A DNA stretch of 64,000 nt from Trichormus sp. M33_DOE_039 (GCA_015296085.1 DVDT01000100.1:26306-90305); one strand, 5' to 3'. Positions 45,001 through 54,863 are shown, counted from the first letter of the stretch. Numbers and translations are program-made. Notes: generated by a model from the sequence alone, not told the origin.

Positions 45001-47032
45001 CTTCTCTCATAGAAATAATTGTTTTGACATAAGGAATATTTAGGCATTCACTTAAAAAACAATAAAAGTTAATTCTTTGCTCGGAATTATTCATAAAGAA
45101 AAATTCCTCAAACTGATCGAAAATAAGAATTATTGTACAATTGCGCTCAATAATTAAGCGAATTTTTTCTATGAGGATATTGGGAATAAATTCAATAGTG
45201 CTTGGTATCTCTATTTGGGTAACTATTTGATTAATAGAGTTCCCTAAAGTTGTAACCCAATCAGTATATCCAGATACAAAAATTGCTAAAGGAATACGTT
45301 CGCCAATCACTTTTCCCCTTAATGCAGGTAATAACCCTGCTTTCAAAATAGAACTTTTACCAACTCCTGATGGCCCATGAATAATTGTCAATTTATAATC
45401 AGCGCGAGTCAACCTTTCTATTAATCTATTGATATCTTGCTGTCTTCCAGATGCAGATATTTCCTGGGCAATTTCTTCAGGAATAGATTCCACCTTTTGT
45501 GTTTCTAGAACTTGGTTGATTCTATAGCGTTGTGGTTGTAGTTGATTAGGTCCGATGAAAGCACGAAACCCATACTGATGTTCTATTTGAATCTTTTCTT
45601 GTTTAAGTTTAAACGCTTCTAGATAATCGTGACGTTCAATACAATAAAGCGATCGCAATTCTTCTAAAATTTCTAAATATAAAGATGGTTCATACTGTAA
45701 TTCGCAAACTACCTTAGCCCATTCTAGATTACTAATGGCTTCTTCCCAATTGCCTAAATGCCACTGTGTCCTCGCTAATAACAACAGATATCTACTTTCT
45801 TGATGTTGAGAAATATCCGTTTCTTTGTTAGCAATTTCCAGAGATATATTAGCTAGTTCATGAGCTAATACCCAATTAGATTCTGTAATCGCCACATTAG
45901 CTAAAAAGCTATAATCTTGAGCAATTTGTGCTAAACTGCCATGTTTTTTATGTATTTTCAAAGCCTTATGAGCTAATTCCTTTAATTTTTGCCAAGATTG
46001 TAGGCTTTGTAGCATTTCGCAAGCTGGAATAATAAATTTAGCAATTAAATCTTCTCTTTTTACGTCTGTCAATATCTCTAAACATTGCTGAAACCACAAC
46101 AAAGCACGTTGCCAATAGCTAGTTTTATTACCTCTATGTAAATCTGCCATTCGGCGATAACACAAACCGAGATGAAATGATATGATAGCTTGCCAAACTT
46201 CATGAACATAATTACACTTAACAGCACCTAAATCTTTTAATCTTCTTGCTTCTTGCTGCCATAAAGATAAGCTTTTTTGATAGTGAGCCAATGTACTATT
46301 AATTTGATCGTTTGCATATTTATCTCTTCCCAAAACAAACTCTAAACTAGCTTCTAATCCAGGCTCTAATTGCACATTATATAAACGTAATAAATCATGA
46401 CGAGCAGATTCAATTTCATGGCGATGTTGAGATTTTGGATCTAAATTTAGAGCAGCATTAGAAATAAATTTGTCTGCACCTGTTTCTAGGACTTTGGTAA
46501 ATAAAGATTCTGTTTCTTGTCTGATTAATGTAATTAAATCTTCTTTAGCCATTTCAAATTTGATAGTAGTTGCTGCCCAACTTTTAAAGTCTGGAGCTAA
46601 CCTAGACAGCACTGATGCAACATCGTCTTGTAACCACAAGATTAAGGGGAAAGGAAAACTAGCAGCATAAATATCTCGCGCTTGATTAATACCAATAATT
46701 AAGTCATCAAGAGCCATAACTGATTCTAAGCCAAAAACCATCACTGCTGATGGTAAAGAATCTGTAGCAACAGCAGGGTTATCTAGAAATAGTTCTGATG
46801 AGATATTGGTGTGCAAGGCATTAGTAGACGAGGAGAGAAATATCTCTCTGATATTAATATTTGTTGTGTGAGAGTGTAGTGCCTCGAGCATTTGCTCTCG
46901 TAGATGTCCGTAGTTACAACGTACTAAAATTAAAGCAAATTGGTCTTTAGAAAGATTAATAGATCTAATTAATCTTTGTAGTGAGTTAAGATTATTTTTG
47001 GTAATCGTTGTTGTTAATTGATACTGTGTCAT
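42047..47032 (-). CDS. STAND-like NTPase with 14 WD40 repeats (module A sensor)
   Basis: About 1661 residues from the ATG at 47032. N-terminal domain (1-~190): QFALILVRC, INQARDIYAASFPFPLILWL and LAPDFKSWA, shared with the TPR protein at 57869-60250. Residues ~220-480 are helical repeats of TPR type. A P-loop NTPase follows near residue 555: Walker A GPSGVGKSS and Walker B IILIFDQFEEFF, as in STAND/nSTAND1 proteins. One hydrophobic helix (AGVLLAIMGSTIAALWW) lies near residue 930. The last ~600 residues carry 14 WD40 repeats, enough for two seven-bladed propellers. Proteins of this plan act as ligand-sensing switches. The upstream neighbour on the strand is the ATPase at 47444-48775. Confidence 0.9.
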   Translation of the reverse strand: MTQYQLTTTITKNNLNSLQRLIRSINLSKDQFALILVRCNYGHLREQMLEALHSHTTNINIREIFLSSSTNALHTNISSELFLDNPAVATDSLPSAVMVFGLESVMALDDLIIGINQARDIYAASFPFPLILWLQDDVASVLSRLAPDFKSWAATTIKFEMAKEDLITLIRQETESLFTKVLETGADKFISNAALNLDPKSQHRHEIESARHDLLRLYNVQLEPGLEASLEFVLGRDKYANDQINSTLAHYQKSLSLWQQEARRLKDLGAVKCNYVHEVWQAIISFHLGLCYRRMADLHRGNKTSYWQRALLWFQQCLEILTDVKREDLIAKFIIPACEMLQSLQSWQKLKELAHKALKIHKKHGSLAQIAQDYSFLANVAITESNWVLAHELANISLEIANKETDISQHQESRYLLLLARTQWHLGNWEEAISNLEWAKVVCELQYEPSLYLEILEELRSLYCIERHDYLEAFKLKQEKIQIEHQYGFRAFIGPNQLQPQRYRINQVLETQKVESIPEEIAQEISASGRQQDINRLIERLTRADYKLTIIHGPSGVGKSSILKAGLLPALRGKVIGERIPLAIFVSGYTDWVTTLGNSINQIVTQIEIPSTIEFIPNILIEKIRLIIERNCTIILIFDQFEEFFFMNNSEQRINFYCFLSECLNIPYVKTIISMREDYLHCLLEFERFGKSNGERIYDLGVINKNILDKDIRYYLGNFSIEDALGIICNFRHNSHYEMSAELINKLVQDLAGEIGEVHPIELQIVGAQLQTEKITTLQQYNTCGGSKKLVERWLEEVIKDCGTENEDLSWQLLFELTEEKGTRPLKTKIDLAKVLSQKSDAISEFNPSGELILEILVGSGLVLRWREETDDRYQLVHDYLVEPIRRKNNHGIVAELEKVKCEKKQAEVAQQVSQEQLNLVLRRRLREARIAGVLLAIMGSTIAALWWQADIQKRTAEMQTVRAERSETNLQISAIASSSEALYSSNQQFDALLESLRAWRKLKHSQGILPETQMRVVTALQQAVYGITELNRLEGHSDIVWSVTFSPDGKLLASGSTDQTIKLWQPDGTLRQTLVSHSSPVTSVSFSSDGQSLASSSLDKTVLIWRKNPTTELFDQKPVITLSNIGGWVYNVTFSPDGELIATASKDKTVKLWRRDGSLVSILKGHNKKVNWVSFSPDGRFIASASEDKTVKIWRRDGRLVKTLSGHDLGVTVVVFSPNGEMLASASRDKTIKLWQIEHTERDITETKLYKNLTGHTSTVWSLSFSTDSRNLASASDDNTINLWSQAGTLIKTFKGHSDAVVSVAFSPDNKTLASSSYDKSVRLWNLESPTPPILRGHEGRVLSVAWSPDGRMLASGSRDRTVKLWQRDLVNGQTETKIYKTLVGHTDIVNSVSIDPLGEIIASGSYDHTVKLWRRDGTLLKTLLGHSDGILSVNFSPDGELLVSASRDKTIKLWNRQGNLLKTLEGHQARVNSVSFSPDGHVIASASDDKTVKLWQRNGILIKTFAPHDSWVLGVNFSPNNQLLASAGWDNTIRLWRRDGTLLQTLLKGYGDSVNAVTFNPNGEILASANWDSTVKVWSREGKLIKTLNGHQSPVLSVSFSPDGQTLASASDDNTIILWNLHMDDLLSRSCHWLNDYLKHNNNIAASDRSLCEGIPENY

Positions 47033-47038
47033 AACCAT

Positions 47039-47443
47039 AAAATTTAAAGTTAAAGTATAGATAAAAAACAAGAACACAACAAAAACTAAAAGGCTAATCA
47101 GTCCTTTTTAATTTAGATTTATCAAATGATATATGTACAGAAAGTATATATGTAAACGCCCTTCCATCAAGGCAGAAAGCAGAAGTTATAAGGGATAATT
47201 TGGTTTTGGTGTTGCCTTTAATTCCCAGTCTATTTTTGTCTAAATCCGCCACTAAATCTATAATTTAGCGGGTTTCAATTAGTGTAAGATTTTGCTAATT
47301 AATTATTATTTCTGTTTTTACTTAACACATATATGAATACTTTTACAGTACGAATATAATTATTTGAAACTCATCATAATCCAACATCAATTTATGTTTC
47401 TAAGGATATATTTTACTTTTTGAATTGTTTAATTCTTGTTTAA
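47039..47443. other. Gap between the two genes of module A
   Basis: About 405 bases with no gene. Read on the minus strand, AAAAGG and CCTTTT near 47085-47110 form a weak stem with T-runs that might partly stop transcription before the WD40 gene. A separate promoter for the WD40 gene is therefore possible. Confidence 0.45.
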
Positions 47444-48775
47444 TTACTTAATTCGTTGCCAAGCAACGACTTTTTCTGTCTCTGCTAATGCTGGACTAAT
47501 ACCGAACCAGCGACCTTTAGGATCTCTATATTCAAACAGATACATACTTCTAAGTAAACTTTGATAGTCTGACTCACCCTTAACACTTTGCTGTTGTACT
47601 ACTTCAAATAACAATTCCCACTGACATTCATCAATAGCTAATAGCAAATCATCACGATAGTCTTTAATTACAGCTTCTAAACAATCTCTAGAAAATGGTG
47701 GATCTTGTCTTTGCAGACAACTGTAAAGCAAACCCAATAAGTTACGTATATGTCCACCACTGACGCGACATAAACGATCTAAAGTTTCTGGAGAATCAAA
47801 TAACTCTGTAATAAATTGCTCCCGGTCATTTGAGGACAATTGTGGAAAAGCTCTTGCTAGAACTAGTTGACGCAATAGAGACATCCCAGGTTCGTAGTCA
47901 CTACCATCTCTTTGGCGCACTAGTACCATTGGTAAAACCTTGGGTGCAATACCTCCGCCTAAGCGATTTTTCAGTGCTTCGTACTCATTAGAAAAAATTA
48001 ACGCTAGTGGAATAGTGTAAACTAAGTGACATTTCAGTCGGCGTAACTGTTCACCTCTATCAATGAAGAGATATTCTGGTTGTGTACGTCCAGATGCCAT
48101 AGGACGCATATCTACTCGATCTAAATTATCTACAATTACTACTAGTCCTTTTTGTCCCCGCAATTTTAGCTGTTCAGTCGCTTTTTGTAAGATCTCTTCG
48201 TTAATTGCTTGTAGAATGCTATTTGTTCGAGGTTCTAAATACTGTCTGAGTTGATTGCGTAATTGAGTGCTGTCTTTGGTTTTAGCTGTAATTTTGGCTA
48301 TACCCAAGGAAAATTCGGCTTCTCCAGACATTTCTATGGGTGTTTGCAGAAAATCCCCTATTTCTCTAAACAAATTAGTAAAGTAACCGGGTTTCTGTTT
48401 GAGACCTATGGCTTCTAAACTAACACTAACTTGACGAGCTACACTCAGTAAGATATCACTGATGTCAATGTCAGCCATATCTAGGTCTTGACTAGACTCA
48501 AAATAAACTACGTGAAATCCTGCTATTTCTAGCTCTGCTTTGAGGCGTTGCAGTTCTGTTGACTTACCACAGCCAATATGACCTGTAAATAACTGACATG
48601 TAGGCTCGTCAGGAGAAATACGGCTAATAGTACGTTGTAATTCTTCGACAATCTTGCATCCACGCACATCAGCAAAATCTATATAGTACTGCTGATCTAG
48701 TGCAACACTCATATTTAGTGTGTAGCTAGGGTTACAAGCTTTGTAAAAGCGTGACAAATTTAATGTATTTCCCAT
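47444..48775 (-). CDS. P-loop AAA/KAP-like ATPase (module A)
   Basis: A 443-residue ATPase. Walker A is GHIGCGKST (65-73) and Walker B is VVIVDNLDR (212-220). A later conserved stretch reads SGGHIRNLLGLL, a sensor or winged-helix region. The overall plan (N-terminal short helix, ADVRGCKIVEEL, P-loop, FHVVYFESSQDLDM, VYTIPLALIF) is the same as in the protein at 60247-61572, so they are paralogues. It has no transmembrane segment. The gene ends 412 bp before the WD40 gene on the same strand and is probably its functional partner. Confidence 0.88.
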   Translation of the reverse strand: MGNTLNLSRFYKACNPSYTLNMSVALDQQYYIDFADVRGCKIVEELQRTISRISPDEPTCQLFTGHIGCGKSTELQRLKAELEIAGFHVVYFESSQDLDMADIDISDILLSVARQVSVSLEAIGLKQKPGYFTNLFREIGDFLQTPIEMSGEAEFSLGIAKITAKTKDSTQLRNQLRQYLEPRTNSILQAINEEILQKATEQLKLRGQKGLVVIVDNLDRVDMRPMASGRTQPEYLFIDRGEQLRRLKCHLVYTIPLALIFSNEYEALKNRLGGGIAPKVLPMVLVRQRDGSDYEPGMSLLRQLVLARAFPQLSSNDREQFITELFDSPETLDRLCRVSGGHIRNLLGLLYSCLQRQDPPFSRDCLEAVIKDYRDDLLLAIDECQWELLFEVVQQQSVKGESDYQSLLRSMYLFEYRDPKGRWFGISPALAETEKVVAWQRIK

Positions 48776-49221
48776 TTTGACGATGTAGATGCTATTTTCC
48801 GTCTTCTTAGATCCCCATTATCTCTAATTTTCAGACGTAATTCCTATGTATTTATTCGTATTTTATTATTTATTTGTCATAAAAATTATTACCAGCTTTT
48901 TGATATTAATTCTTAATTAATCTGGATTTTCAATTGTAATTGCTGTGGGATTGACAATTTATGTTTGTCTTGTTTCGTTAGCAAATATTTGAAGAATTGT
49001 TGATACCAAAAAAACTTAATTAACATCCAGTTACAGCTTACACAGCGATCGCCTCATTAAAAAAAGCAATACCAGAATTTTATGAGGCTTGCTGTAAAGT
49101 GTTACTAGAAATAACACTATTTTTAAACAAAGCAATTATTTTATGGCAGTATTTATACTGAACTTCGTCGATAATTCTAGCCTGACAATCAATTGACACT
49201 GCAATCAATCCTGAGGTATCA
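48776..49221. other. Divergent region between module A and ftsQ
   Basis: No gene in 446 bases. AT-rich, with one HIP1 octamer. GCCTCAT (49051-49057) and ATGAGGC (49082-49088) form an inverted pair about 130 bases before ftsQ. Promoters for the ATPase gene (left side) and ftsQ (right side) should lie here. Confidence 0.5.
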
Positions 49222-50058
49222 ATGCCTGACATCGTATCTGTTTCTCGGAAAGATTTAGCTCAACGCCGTCAAAAATTACGCCGCCAACGTCAAGTCAAAA
49301 TTTTTCAAACGATTTGGCGCACTGTTGCTATCAGTGGGTTAGCTGGTAGTTTGTTTTGGATCTCTATCCAACCAATATGGGTGTTAAAAACACCTAAACA
49401 AGTATTGATAACATCAGGTGAGCAATCACTTTCGCCAGAGGCGGTTCAATCACTCTTACCCCTGTCTTATCCCCAGTCTTTATGGCGGATTAAACCCTCT
49501 ATGATTGCGGAATCTTTGAAGAAACAGCCAACTATCGCACGAGCGACTGTCAACCGTCGCCTTTTTCCTCCAGGACTAATTATTGAAATAGAGGAAAGAG
49601 TACCTGTAGCCTTAGCACAAAAAACCAAAGAACAAGGAAATGCTGATAAAAAAAATACTGGTTTAATAGACGCTAGTGGGATTTGGATACCTTTAGAAAA
49701 ATATACCCTGATGAATCCTGGCGTGAAGTTACCTAGCCTCAAAGTAATCGGAATACCAGAACAATACGGTTCATACTGGAATCAACTTTATTTCTATGTG
49801 AGTCAAAGTTCAATCAAAATTACGGAAATTGATTGCCAAGATCCCACGAACTTAAGATTGAAAACAGAAATAGGTAATGTTTATATTGGAGCTTTTAGTC
49901 CTCAGTTACCTGAGCAAATTAGTTTACTGGACAGAATCCGCAACTTGCCTAAAAAACTTAATCCCAGTGACATAGAGTACATCGACTTGACAAATCCTGA
50001 CTCTCCATTAGTACACATGATCCAAAAAAAAGAGATCGTTAACTCTGCTAATCCTTAG
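49222..50058 (+). CDS. ftsQ: Cell division protein FtsQ
   Basis: A 278-residue single-pass membrane protein of the divisome. A basic cytoplasmic N-terminus (DLAQRRQKLRRQRQVKIFQT) is followed by one helix (TVAISGLAGSLFWISIQPI). The POTRA domain (QVLITSGEQSLSPEAVQSLL ... VNRRLFPPGLIIEIEERVPV) and the FtsQ beta domain (IDASGIWIPLEKY) are clear. It precedes ftsZ on the same strand, the usual ftsQ-ftsZ order in cyanobacteria. Confidence 0.93.
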   Translation: MPDIVSVSRKDLAQRRQKLRRQRQVKIFQTIWRTVAISGLAGSLFWISIQPIWVLKTPKQVLITSGEQSLSPEAVQSLLPLSYPQSLWRIKPSMIAESLKKQPTIARATVNRRLFPPGLIIEIEERVPVALAQKTKEQGNADKKNTGLIDASGIWIPLEKYTLMNPGVKLPSLKVIGIPEQYGSYWNQLYFYVSQSSIKITEIDCQDPTNLRLKTEIGNVYIGAFSPQLPEQISLLDRIRNLPKKLNPSDIEYIDLTNPDSPLVHMIQKKEIVNSANP

Positions 50059-50873
50059 TCTCACTAGACAAAATTCAAAATAGCAAGAACTTTCCAACTT
50101 AAAACAGCACAAACTCAAACTTCTATCTTTGAGTTGACGCTATATTCCTTTACGAGTGGAATATTCTATGACTGATGCACCGATTCTTACTTTGGATGCA
50201 ATTCCCTGATGAATAACAGCTACAAAACTAATTGTTGACTAAATCGGGAAATATACCCAACTCCGAAACCTATCAACTATATTATTAAGGCAGATCAGAA
50301 CTTATGTAGGTGGTTTCTGCACGTTGTGTTGTCATCTGAGAACCTTGACAGATGTATTACTTGTATTTTTATTAAGTGTATGTTGAATTGCATAGATTTA
50401 ACCCCTAAAACTAATCATCAAGGAATTAAAAATATTTATTCTCAGTATCTTATTTTGATGAATTATAAAAAAAAGCACCAAATGATACTAGTATACGACG
50501 CTGTAATTAAGATAAAAAGTGATGCAGTGGATGGCGATATCGATGATCAATCCTTAACAAAGGAAGTGTATCGTCTATGCCAAGGATATACTGTGCAAAA
50601 TCGGCAATGTGGCGAAAAGATTAATATCTTGTTGAAGTTATACAGATCAATTTTAAGTAAATATAGGTATACTTCTCTAGAATAATTAGCTATGAGATCA
50701 TCTGCTGAAATAGCTTATCCCATAGCAAAATACTCGACTGACAATCCTGTTAAGGTTGGGAGTAGAGACCAAAATCAAATAACATTGCCATAAATTTAGG
50801 CAGTGTGTAACTATAGTTGATTTCTAGACAAATAACATCTGCATAAAGTCGTTTATCTACCTTTCTGAATCCA
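50059..50873. promoter_or_regulatory. ftsQ-ftsZ spacer (ftsZ promoter region)
   Basis: An 815-base gap, unusually long for ftsQ-ftsZ. In Anabaena ftsZ has its own promoters upstream, so regulatory sequence is expected here. A doubtful small open frame lies at 50326-50685. No terminator hairpin is obvious after ftsQ. Confidence 0.5.
50326..50685 (+). CDS. Doubtful small open frame in the ftsQ-ftsZ spacer
   Basis: A frame of up to 119 codons from a GTG. The C-terminal half (MILVYDAVIKIKSDAVDGDI ... EVYRLCQGYTVQNRQCGEKI) looks more protein-like than the N-terminal half, and an internal ATG start near 50458 or 50482 is possible. No ribosome binding site is clear and I do not recognise the family. 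It could be a real short protein, a relic, or chance. Confidence 0.3.
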   Translation: MLSSENLDRCITCIFIKCMLNCIDLTPKTNHQGIKNIYSQYLILMNYKKKHQMILVYDAVIKIKSDAVDGDIDDQSLTKEVYRLCQGYTVQNRQCGEKINILLKLYRSILSKYRYTSLE

Positions 50874-52157
50874 ATGACACTTGATAATAACCAAGAGCTT
50901 ACCTATAAAAACTCCCAATCATTAGGGCAACCAGGGTTCTCTTTAGCCGTTAACGCCTCTAATCCCTTTAATCACTCTGGACTGAACTTTGGACAAAACC
51001 ACGACAGTAAGAAGATTACTACAGAAACTAGCAGAATCGGGGAAATTGTTCCAGGACGAGTCGCAAACATTAAAGTGATAGGCGTAGGTGGTGGTGGTGG
51101 TAATGCGGTTAACCGCATGATTGAATCTGATGTTTCCGGTGTGGAGTTTTGGTCAATTAACACTGATGCCCAAGCTTTGACTCTAGCAGGCGCGCCTAGT
51201 CGCTTACAAATCGGACAAAAACTTACACGAGGTTTAGGCGCAGGAGGTAATCCTGCTATTGGTCAAAAGGCGGCTGAGGAATCCAGAGATGAAATTGCTA
51301 CCGCTTTAGAGGGGGCTGATTTGGTATTTATTACCGCTGGTATGGGGGGCGGTACTGGTACCGGTGCTGCTCCCATTGTGGCAGAAATAGCTAAAGAAAT
51401 GGGTGCTTTGACTGTGGGTGTGGTGACGCGTCCTTTTGTGTTTGAGGGTCGTCGTCGCACTACTCAGGCGGAGCAAGGTATTGAAGGCTTAAAAAGCCGG
51501 GTGGATACTCTAATTATTATTCCTAATAATAAGCTTTTGGAAGTGATTCCTGAACAAACACCAGTTCAGGAAGCTTTTCGCTATGCAGACGATGTATTAC
51601 GTCAAGGTGTACAAGGGATTTCCGATATTATTACGATTCCTGGATTAGTGAATGTGGACTTTGCTGATGTGCGTGCTGTGATGGCAGATGCAGGCTCGGC
51701 GTTGATGGGAATTGGTGTGAGTTCTGGAAAATCAAGAGCAAGAGAAGCAGCGATCGCCGCAATTTCTTCACCATTATTAGAATGTTCTATTGAAGGTGCA
51801 AGAGGTGTTGTTTTTAATATCACAGGTGGTAGCGACCTGACTCTACATGAAGTTAACGCCGCGGCTGAAACAATTTATGAAGTAGTTGATCCCAACGCTA
51901 ATATTATTTTTGGTGCAGTCATTGATGACAGGTTACAGGGTGAGGTCAGAATTACCGTCATTGCTACCGGATTTACAGGAGAAGTACAAGCCGCACCGCA
52001 ACAGACTGTAGCTAATGCGCGTGTAACACCGATGACAAAACGCCCATCTCAACAGCCATCGCCCACTAGTCCAACAGCCGCTCCAGAGCCTAAAGAAAAA
52101 ACTGGCTTGGACATTCCTGAATTTCTACAACGGAGACGCACGCCACCAAAAAACTAG
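50874..52157 (+). CDS. ftsZ: Cell division GTPase FtsZ
   Basis: A 427-residue tubulin homologue that forms the Z ring. It has an N-terminal extension of about 63 residues before the conserved [19 protein letters not shown]. The tubulin signature GGGTGTG lies at 158-164, the T7 loop appears as [11 protein letters not shown], and the C-terminal peptide [10 protein letters not shown], which binds FtsA/ZipN-type partners, is intact. A shorter start inside the extension is possible. ftsQ lies upstream on the same strand. Confidence 0.97.
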   Translation: MTLDNNQELTYKNSQSLGQPGFSLAVNASNPFNHSGLNFGQNHDSKKITTETSRIGEIVPGRVANIKVIGVGGGGGNAVNRMIESDVSGVEFWSINTDAQALTLAGAPSRLQIGQKLTRGLGAGGNPAIGQKAAEESRDEIATALEGADLVFITAGMGGGTGTGAAPIVAEIAKEMGALTVGVVTRPFVFEGRRRTTQAEQGIEGLKSRVDTLIIIPNNKLLEVIPEQTPVQEAFRYADDVLRQGVQGISDIITIPGLVNVDFADVRAVMADAGSALMGIGVSSGKSRAREAAIAAISSPLLECSIEGARGVVFNITGGSDLTLHEVNAAAETIYEVVDPNANIIFGAVIDDRLQGEVRITVIATGFTGEVQAAPQQTVANARVTPMTKRPSQQPSPTSPTAAPEPKEKTGLDIPEFLQRRRTPPKN

Positions 52158-52439
52158 GGGGGCTTTAGATTTGAGATTATTAAAATTGATAGTCTTGGGT
52201 CAGGCTGGGTGTTATTGGATACTCTGCCTAAATATAATTTAATCAGCACATTATGCCAATTGTGGATTTTGGATTCTGGATTTTGAATTCAAAGTTCTGA
52301 TTCATCTATTGTCCTAGAAGTTTTTAACTAGACTGCCTATCCCAACTTGGTACTACTTCCAGAAAATTGCAATAAACAAGACAGGCTAAATTTTGTATCT
52401 ACCTTCTTGATGTGTATTACCCTAAAGCAGAAAATTGAC

Positions 52440-52487
52440 TCAAGATTCAACATCAATCAGAAAAATTTGATTGATGTTGAATCTTGA
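52440..52487. terminator. 20-bp hairpin between convergent ftsZ and gshB
   Basis: TCAAGATTCAACATCAATCA (52440-52459) and TGATTGATGTTGAATCTTGA (52468-52487) are exact reverse complements with an 8-base A-rich loop. It sits in the 438-bp gap between ftsZ and gshB, which face each other. No U-run follows, so it may be an mRNA-end stabiliser or a dispersed palindrome as well as a terminator. The rest of the gap is noncoding with repeat-like GGATTTTGGATT patches. Confidence 0.75.
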
Positions 52488-52595
52488 TTGATTAGGATTA
52501 CGATACCTGAAAATCCAAGTTGGCGAATAACTGCCGAAGTATCAAAGATGGATCAGGATGAAAATATACACATAAATGTCAATTATTTTAGTTTT

Positions 52596-53564
52596 TTATT
52601 TTTGTAAATTTTGTTCAACCCATTGAATCACTTGCTGACCTAGGCGAGTACCATCAAGTCTGTCGATTTCACGCACTCCAGTAGGACTAGTAACGTTGAC
52701 TTCTGTCAAGTAGCCACCAATTACATCAATACCCACAAAAATTAAACCGTCTTGGCGTAACTTTTCAGCTACTTGGGTACAGATTTCATACTCTCTGGGG
52801 GTAATTGCAGTTTGAGCAACCGTACCACCTGTTGCCATATTGTTGCGAAAATCGTTCCCACTTGATAACCGATTAAGTGCGCCAATCGGCTCTCCATTAA
52901 GCAGGATAATCCGCTTATCTCCTTCCTTAGCTTCTGGTAAATAGGTTTGTACCATGACAGGTAATCGACCCTGATAGGTACTGAGTTCAACAATGGAGTT
53001 AAAATTGCGATCGCCTGACTGTAAAAATAAAATCCCTTCCCCAGCCTTATTACCCAATGGTTTGAGAACCGCCGCTCCTTTGGCTTCCACAAATTGGCGA
53101 ATGAATTGCTTATCAGCACTCACAATTGTTTCTGGAATAGCATTGGTAAACTGGAGAGCATACATTTTTTCGTTTGCGCTGCGGATGCCACTGGGATTAT
53201 TTATGACCAAGGTTTTGTTTTGGTCAATATAGTCCAAAATATAAGTAGCATAGAGGTAAGCATCATTTACAGGTGGGTCTGTCCGCATAAATACTGCATC
53301 CATAGTTTCTAGAGACAGGAAAGAACGCTGGCTTAACTTATACCAGGGATTTGCTGCTATCCAGCGTCCTTCTAGCAACTGGATGGGGACTAATTCCACT
53401 TGCTGAAAAATCGCCCAAGCTTTGCTTTCTACAACACTCAGCCAATTTGCCTGAGTTATCCAGATTTCATGCCCCAAGATTTGCGCTGCTTCCATCAAAG
53501 CAACACTGGTATCATGACATGGGTCAAGCTGATGGATGGGATCAATAATAAAAGCCAGTTTCAC
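52596..53564 (-). CDS. gshB: Glutathione synthetase
   Basis: A 322-residue ATP-grasp ligase joining gamma-glutamylcysteine and glycine. Typical signatures are the N-terminal IDPIHQLDPCHDTSVALMEA, VFMRTDPPVNDAYLYATYIL, the ATP-grasp VLKPLGNKAGEGILFL and the closing INVTSPTGVREID in the form EVNVTSPTGVREIDR. It follows grxC on the same strand, 127 bp downstream, a glutathione unit also seen in other cyanobacteria. Confidence 0.96.
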   Translation of the reverse strand: MKLAFIIDPIHQLDPCHDTSVALMEAAQILGHEIWITQANWLSVVESKAWAIFQQVELVPIQLLEGRWIAANPWYKLSQRSFLSLETMDAVFMRTDPPVNDAYLYATYILDYIDQNKTLVINNPSGIRSANEKMYALQFTNAIPETIVSADKQFIRQFVEAKGAAVLKPLGNKAGEGILFLQSGDRNFNSIVELSTYQGRLPVMVQTYLPEAKEGDKRIILLNGEPIGALNRLSSGNDFRNNMATGGTVAQTAITPREYEICTQVAEKLRQDGLIFVGIDVIGGYLTEVNVTSPTGVREIDRLDGTRLGQQVIQWVEQNLQK

Positions 53565-53691
53565 ACTTTTTGCCTCAATTGCCAGAACATTCCCAGGATA
53601 TTCAATTTACATTATCTCCCGATGATCTGACTGATTCATCATCTTGGGCAATACGAAAAATTGCCTTGTTGGTAATTGTGAAACTTGAGGA

Positions 53692-53952
53692 TTATTCAGC
53701 TAAGAGCTCATCTAGCTTGCCTTTAGCTTCTAAAGCATGGATATCATCACAACCACCGATATGGCGATCGTTGATAAAAATTTGTGGTACAGAACGTCTA
53801 CCATTGGCTCTGTCAGACATTTTATCTCTTGCTACTTCGTCTCCATCAATGCTGTATTCAGTAAATTCAACACCCTTGCGTGTTAGCAAATTTTTAGCAC
53901 GGATGCAAAATGGACAAGTCACCCAAGTGTAAATTTCTACTTTAGCAGCCAT
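53692..53952 (-). CDS. grxC: Glutaredoxin (GrxC type)
   Basis: An 86-residue dithiol glutaredoxin. The active site is WVTCPFCIRAK (C13, C16), followed by the cis-Pro loop RRSVPQIFI and GGCDDIHAL for glutathione binding. The ATG at 53952 is used (seven in-frame codons precede it). gshB, which makes its electron donor, lies next in the same direction. Confidence 0.94.
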   Translation of the reverse strand: MAAKVEIYTWVTCPFCIRAKNLLTRKGVEFTEYSIDGDEVARDKMSDRANGRRSVPQIFINDRHIGGCDDIHALEAKGKLDELLAE

Positions 53953-54068
53953 AAATTTCTCATTGTGGTTCAATATTTATTAATTCTAATAAAAAGGGCG
54001 GCTGATCCCATCATCATCAGGAATTACAGTCGCCTTTGTATAATCTATGAATCTATGCAAGAAAAAAT

Positions 54069-54863
54069 TTAAATCGATAGCATAGGCTTCTTCTTTTTCA
54101 GTTGCCATGCGCCTACAGCAAATAAACCGAGGGCAGCAGATGTAGCTGGTTCAGGGACTTTTTTGGGTGGTGGTGGTGGTGGGGTATAGTATCCTCGACC
54201 TGTACCGCTATCACCATTGAACGTTTTGTTGTTAATAGTGCTTGTGCCGTTAATACTTTGGTAGCGCACACCTAAATTGCTTAGAGTAAAACTAGTGATA
54301 TTACCTGAGAAAGCAAGGATAGGAGTGAAAACACTAGGCGCAGCACCAGTACTAACACCACCATTAGTACCACCCTGGCAGGTATTACCGTTGGTGAAGC
54401 ATACGTCAACATCGCCGAATTGATTGGGAAATGCACCACTTCTATCGTTGCTAAACAGTCCAGAAACTCTTGTGTTTCCAGAACCCCCAGTACTTCCAAC
54501 TCCACGTAGCACACTACTAACATCAAACCCTAGAGCAGATGTTCTAGAGGTAATCCCGTTACTAGATGTATTAGACAGGGTGATGTCAAACTTGGCTTCG
54601 GTTTTAGCATTGCTACCACTACCAATTGTAGTGAAGCCTAAAAATGTAAAGGTTGCTTTGGATGAGAGTCCTTGAACGTTTTGTGTACTAACGTTACCGT
54701 CAAAGTTAATTTCAAAAGACTTATTGATGTCCGCAGCACCAATTGTGACACTATCACCATTTTGCGAAAAAGTAAAAGCTGAAGCAGAAGGCATTACAGC
54801 TAAGAAACAAGCCCCAAAGCCATAGAGGGCAGATAGCGTAAAGACTATTTTTTGTACAGACAT
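54069..54863 (-). CDS. PEP-CTERM exported protein
   Basis: About 264 residues. A signal peptide (VFTLSALYGFGACFLAVMPSASA) is followed by a Ser/Thr/Asn/Gly-rich beta-sandwich-like body (FTFSQNGDSVTIGAADINKS ... ATFTFLGFTTIGSGS). The end has the PEP-CTERM sorting signal: VPEPATSAALGLFAVGAWQL, then a KKKK cluster. It should be processed by the exosortase/PEP-CTERM system and reach the surface or extracellular matrix. The body resembles the group sometimes called cistern-family PEP-CTERM proteins, which I cannot verify here. Confidence 0.87.
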   Translation of the reverse strand: MSVQKIVFTLSALYGFGACFLAVMPSASAFTFSQNGDSVTIGAADINKSFEINFDGNVSTQNVQGLSSKATFTFLGFTTIGSGSNAKTEAKFDITLSNTSSNGITSRTSALGFDVSSVLRGVGSTGGSGNTRVSGLFSNDRSGAFPNQFGDVDVCFTNGNTCQGGTNGGVSTGAAPSVFTPILAFSGNITSFTLSNLGVRYQSINGTSTINNKTFNGDSGTGRGYYTPPPPPPKKVPEPATSAALGLFAVGAWQLKKKKPMLSI

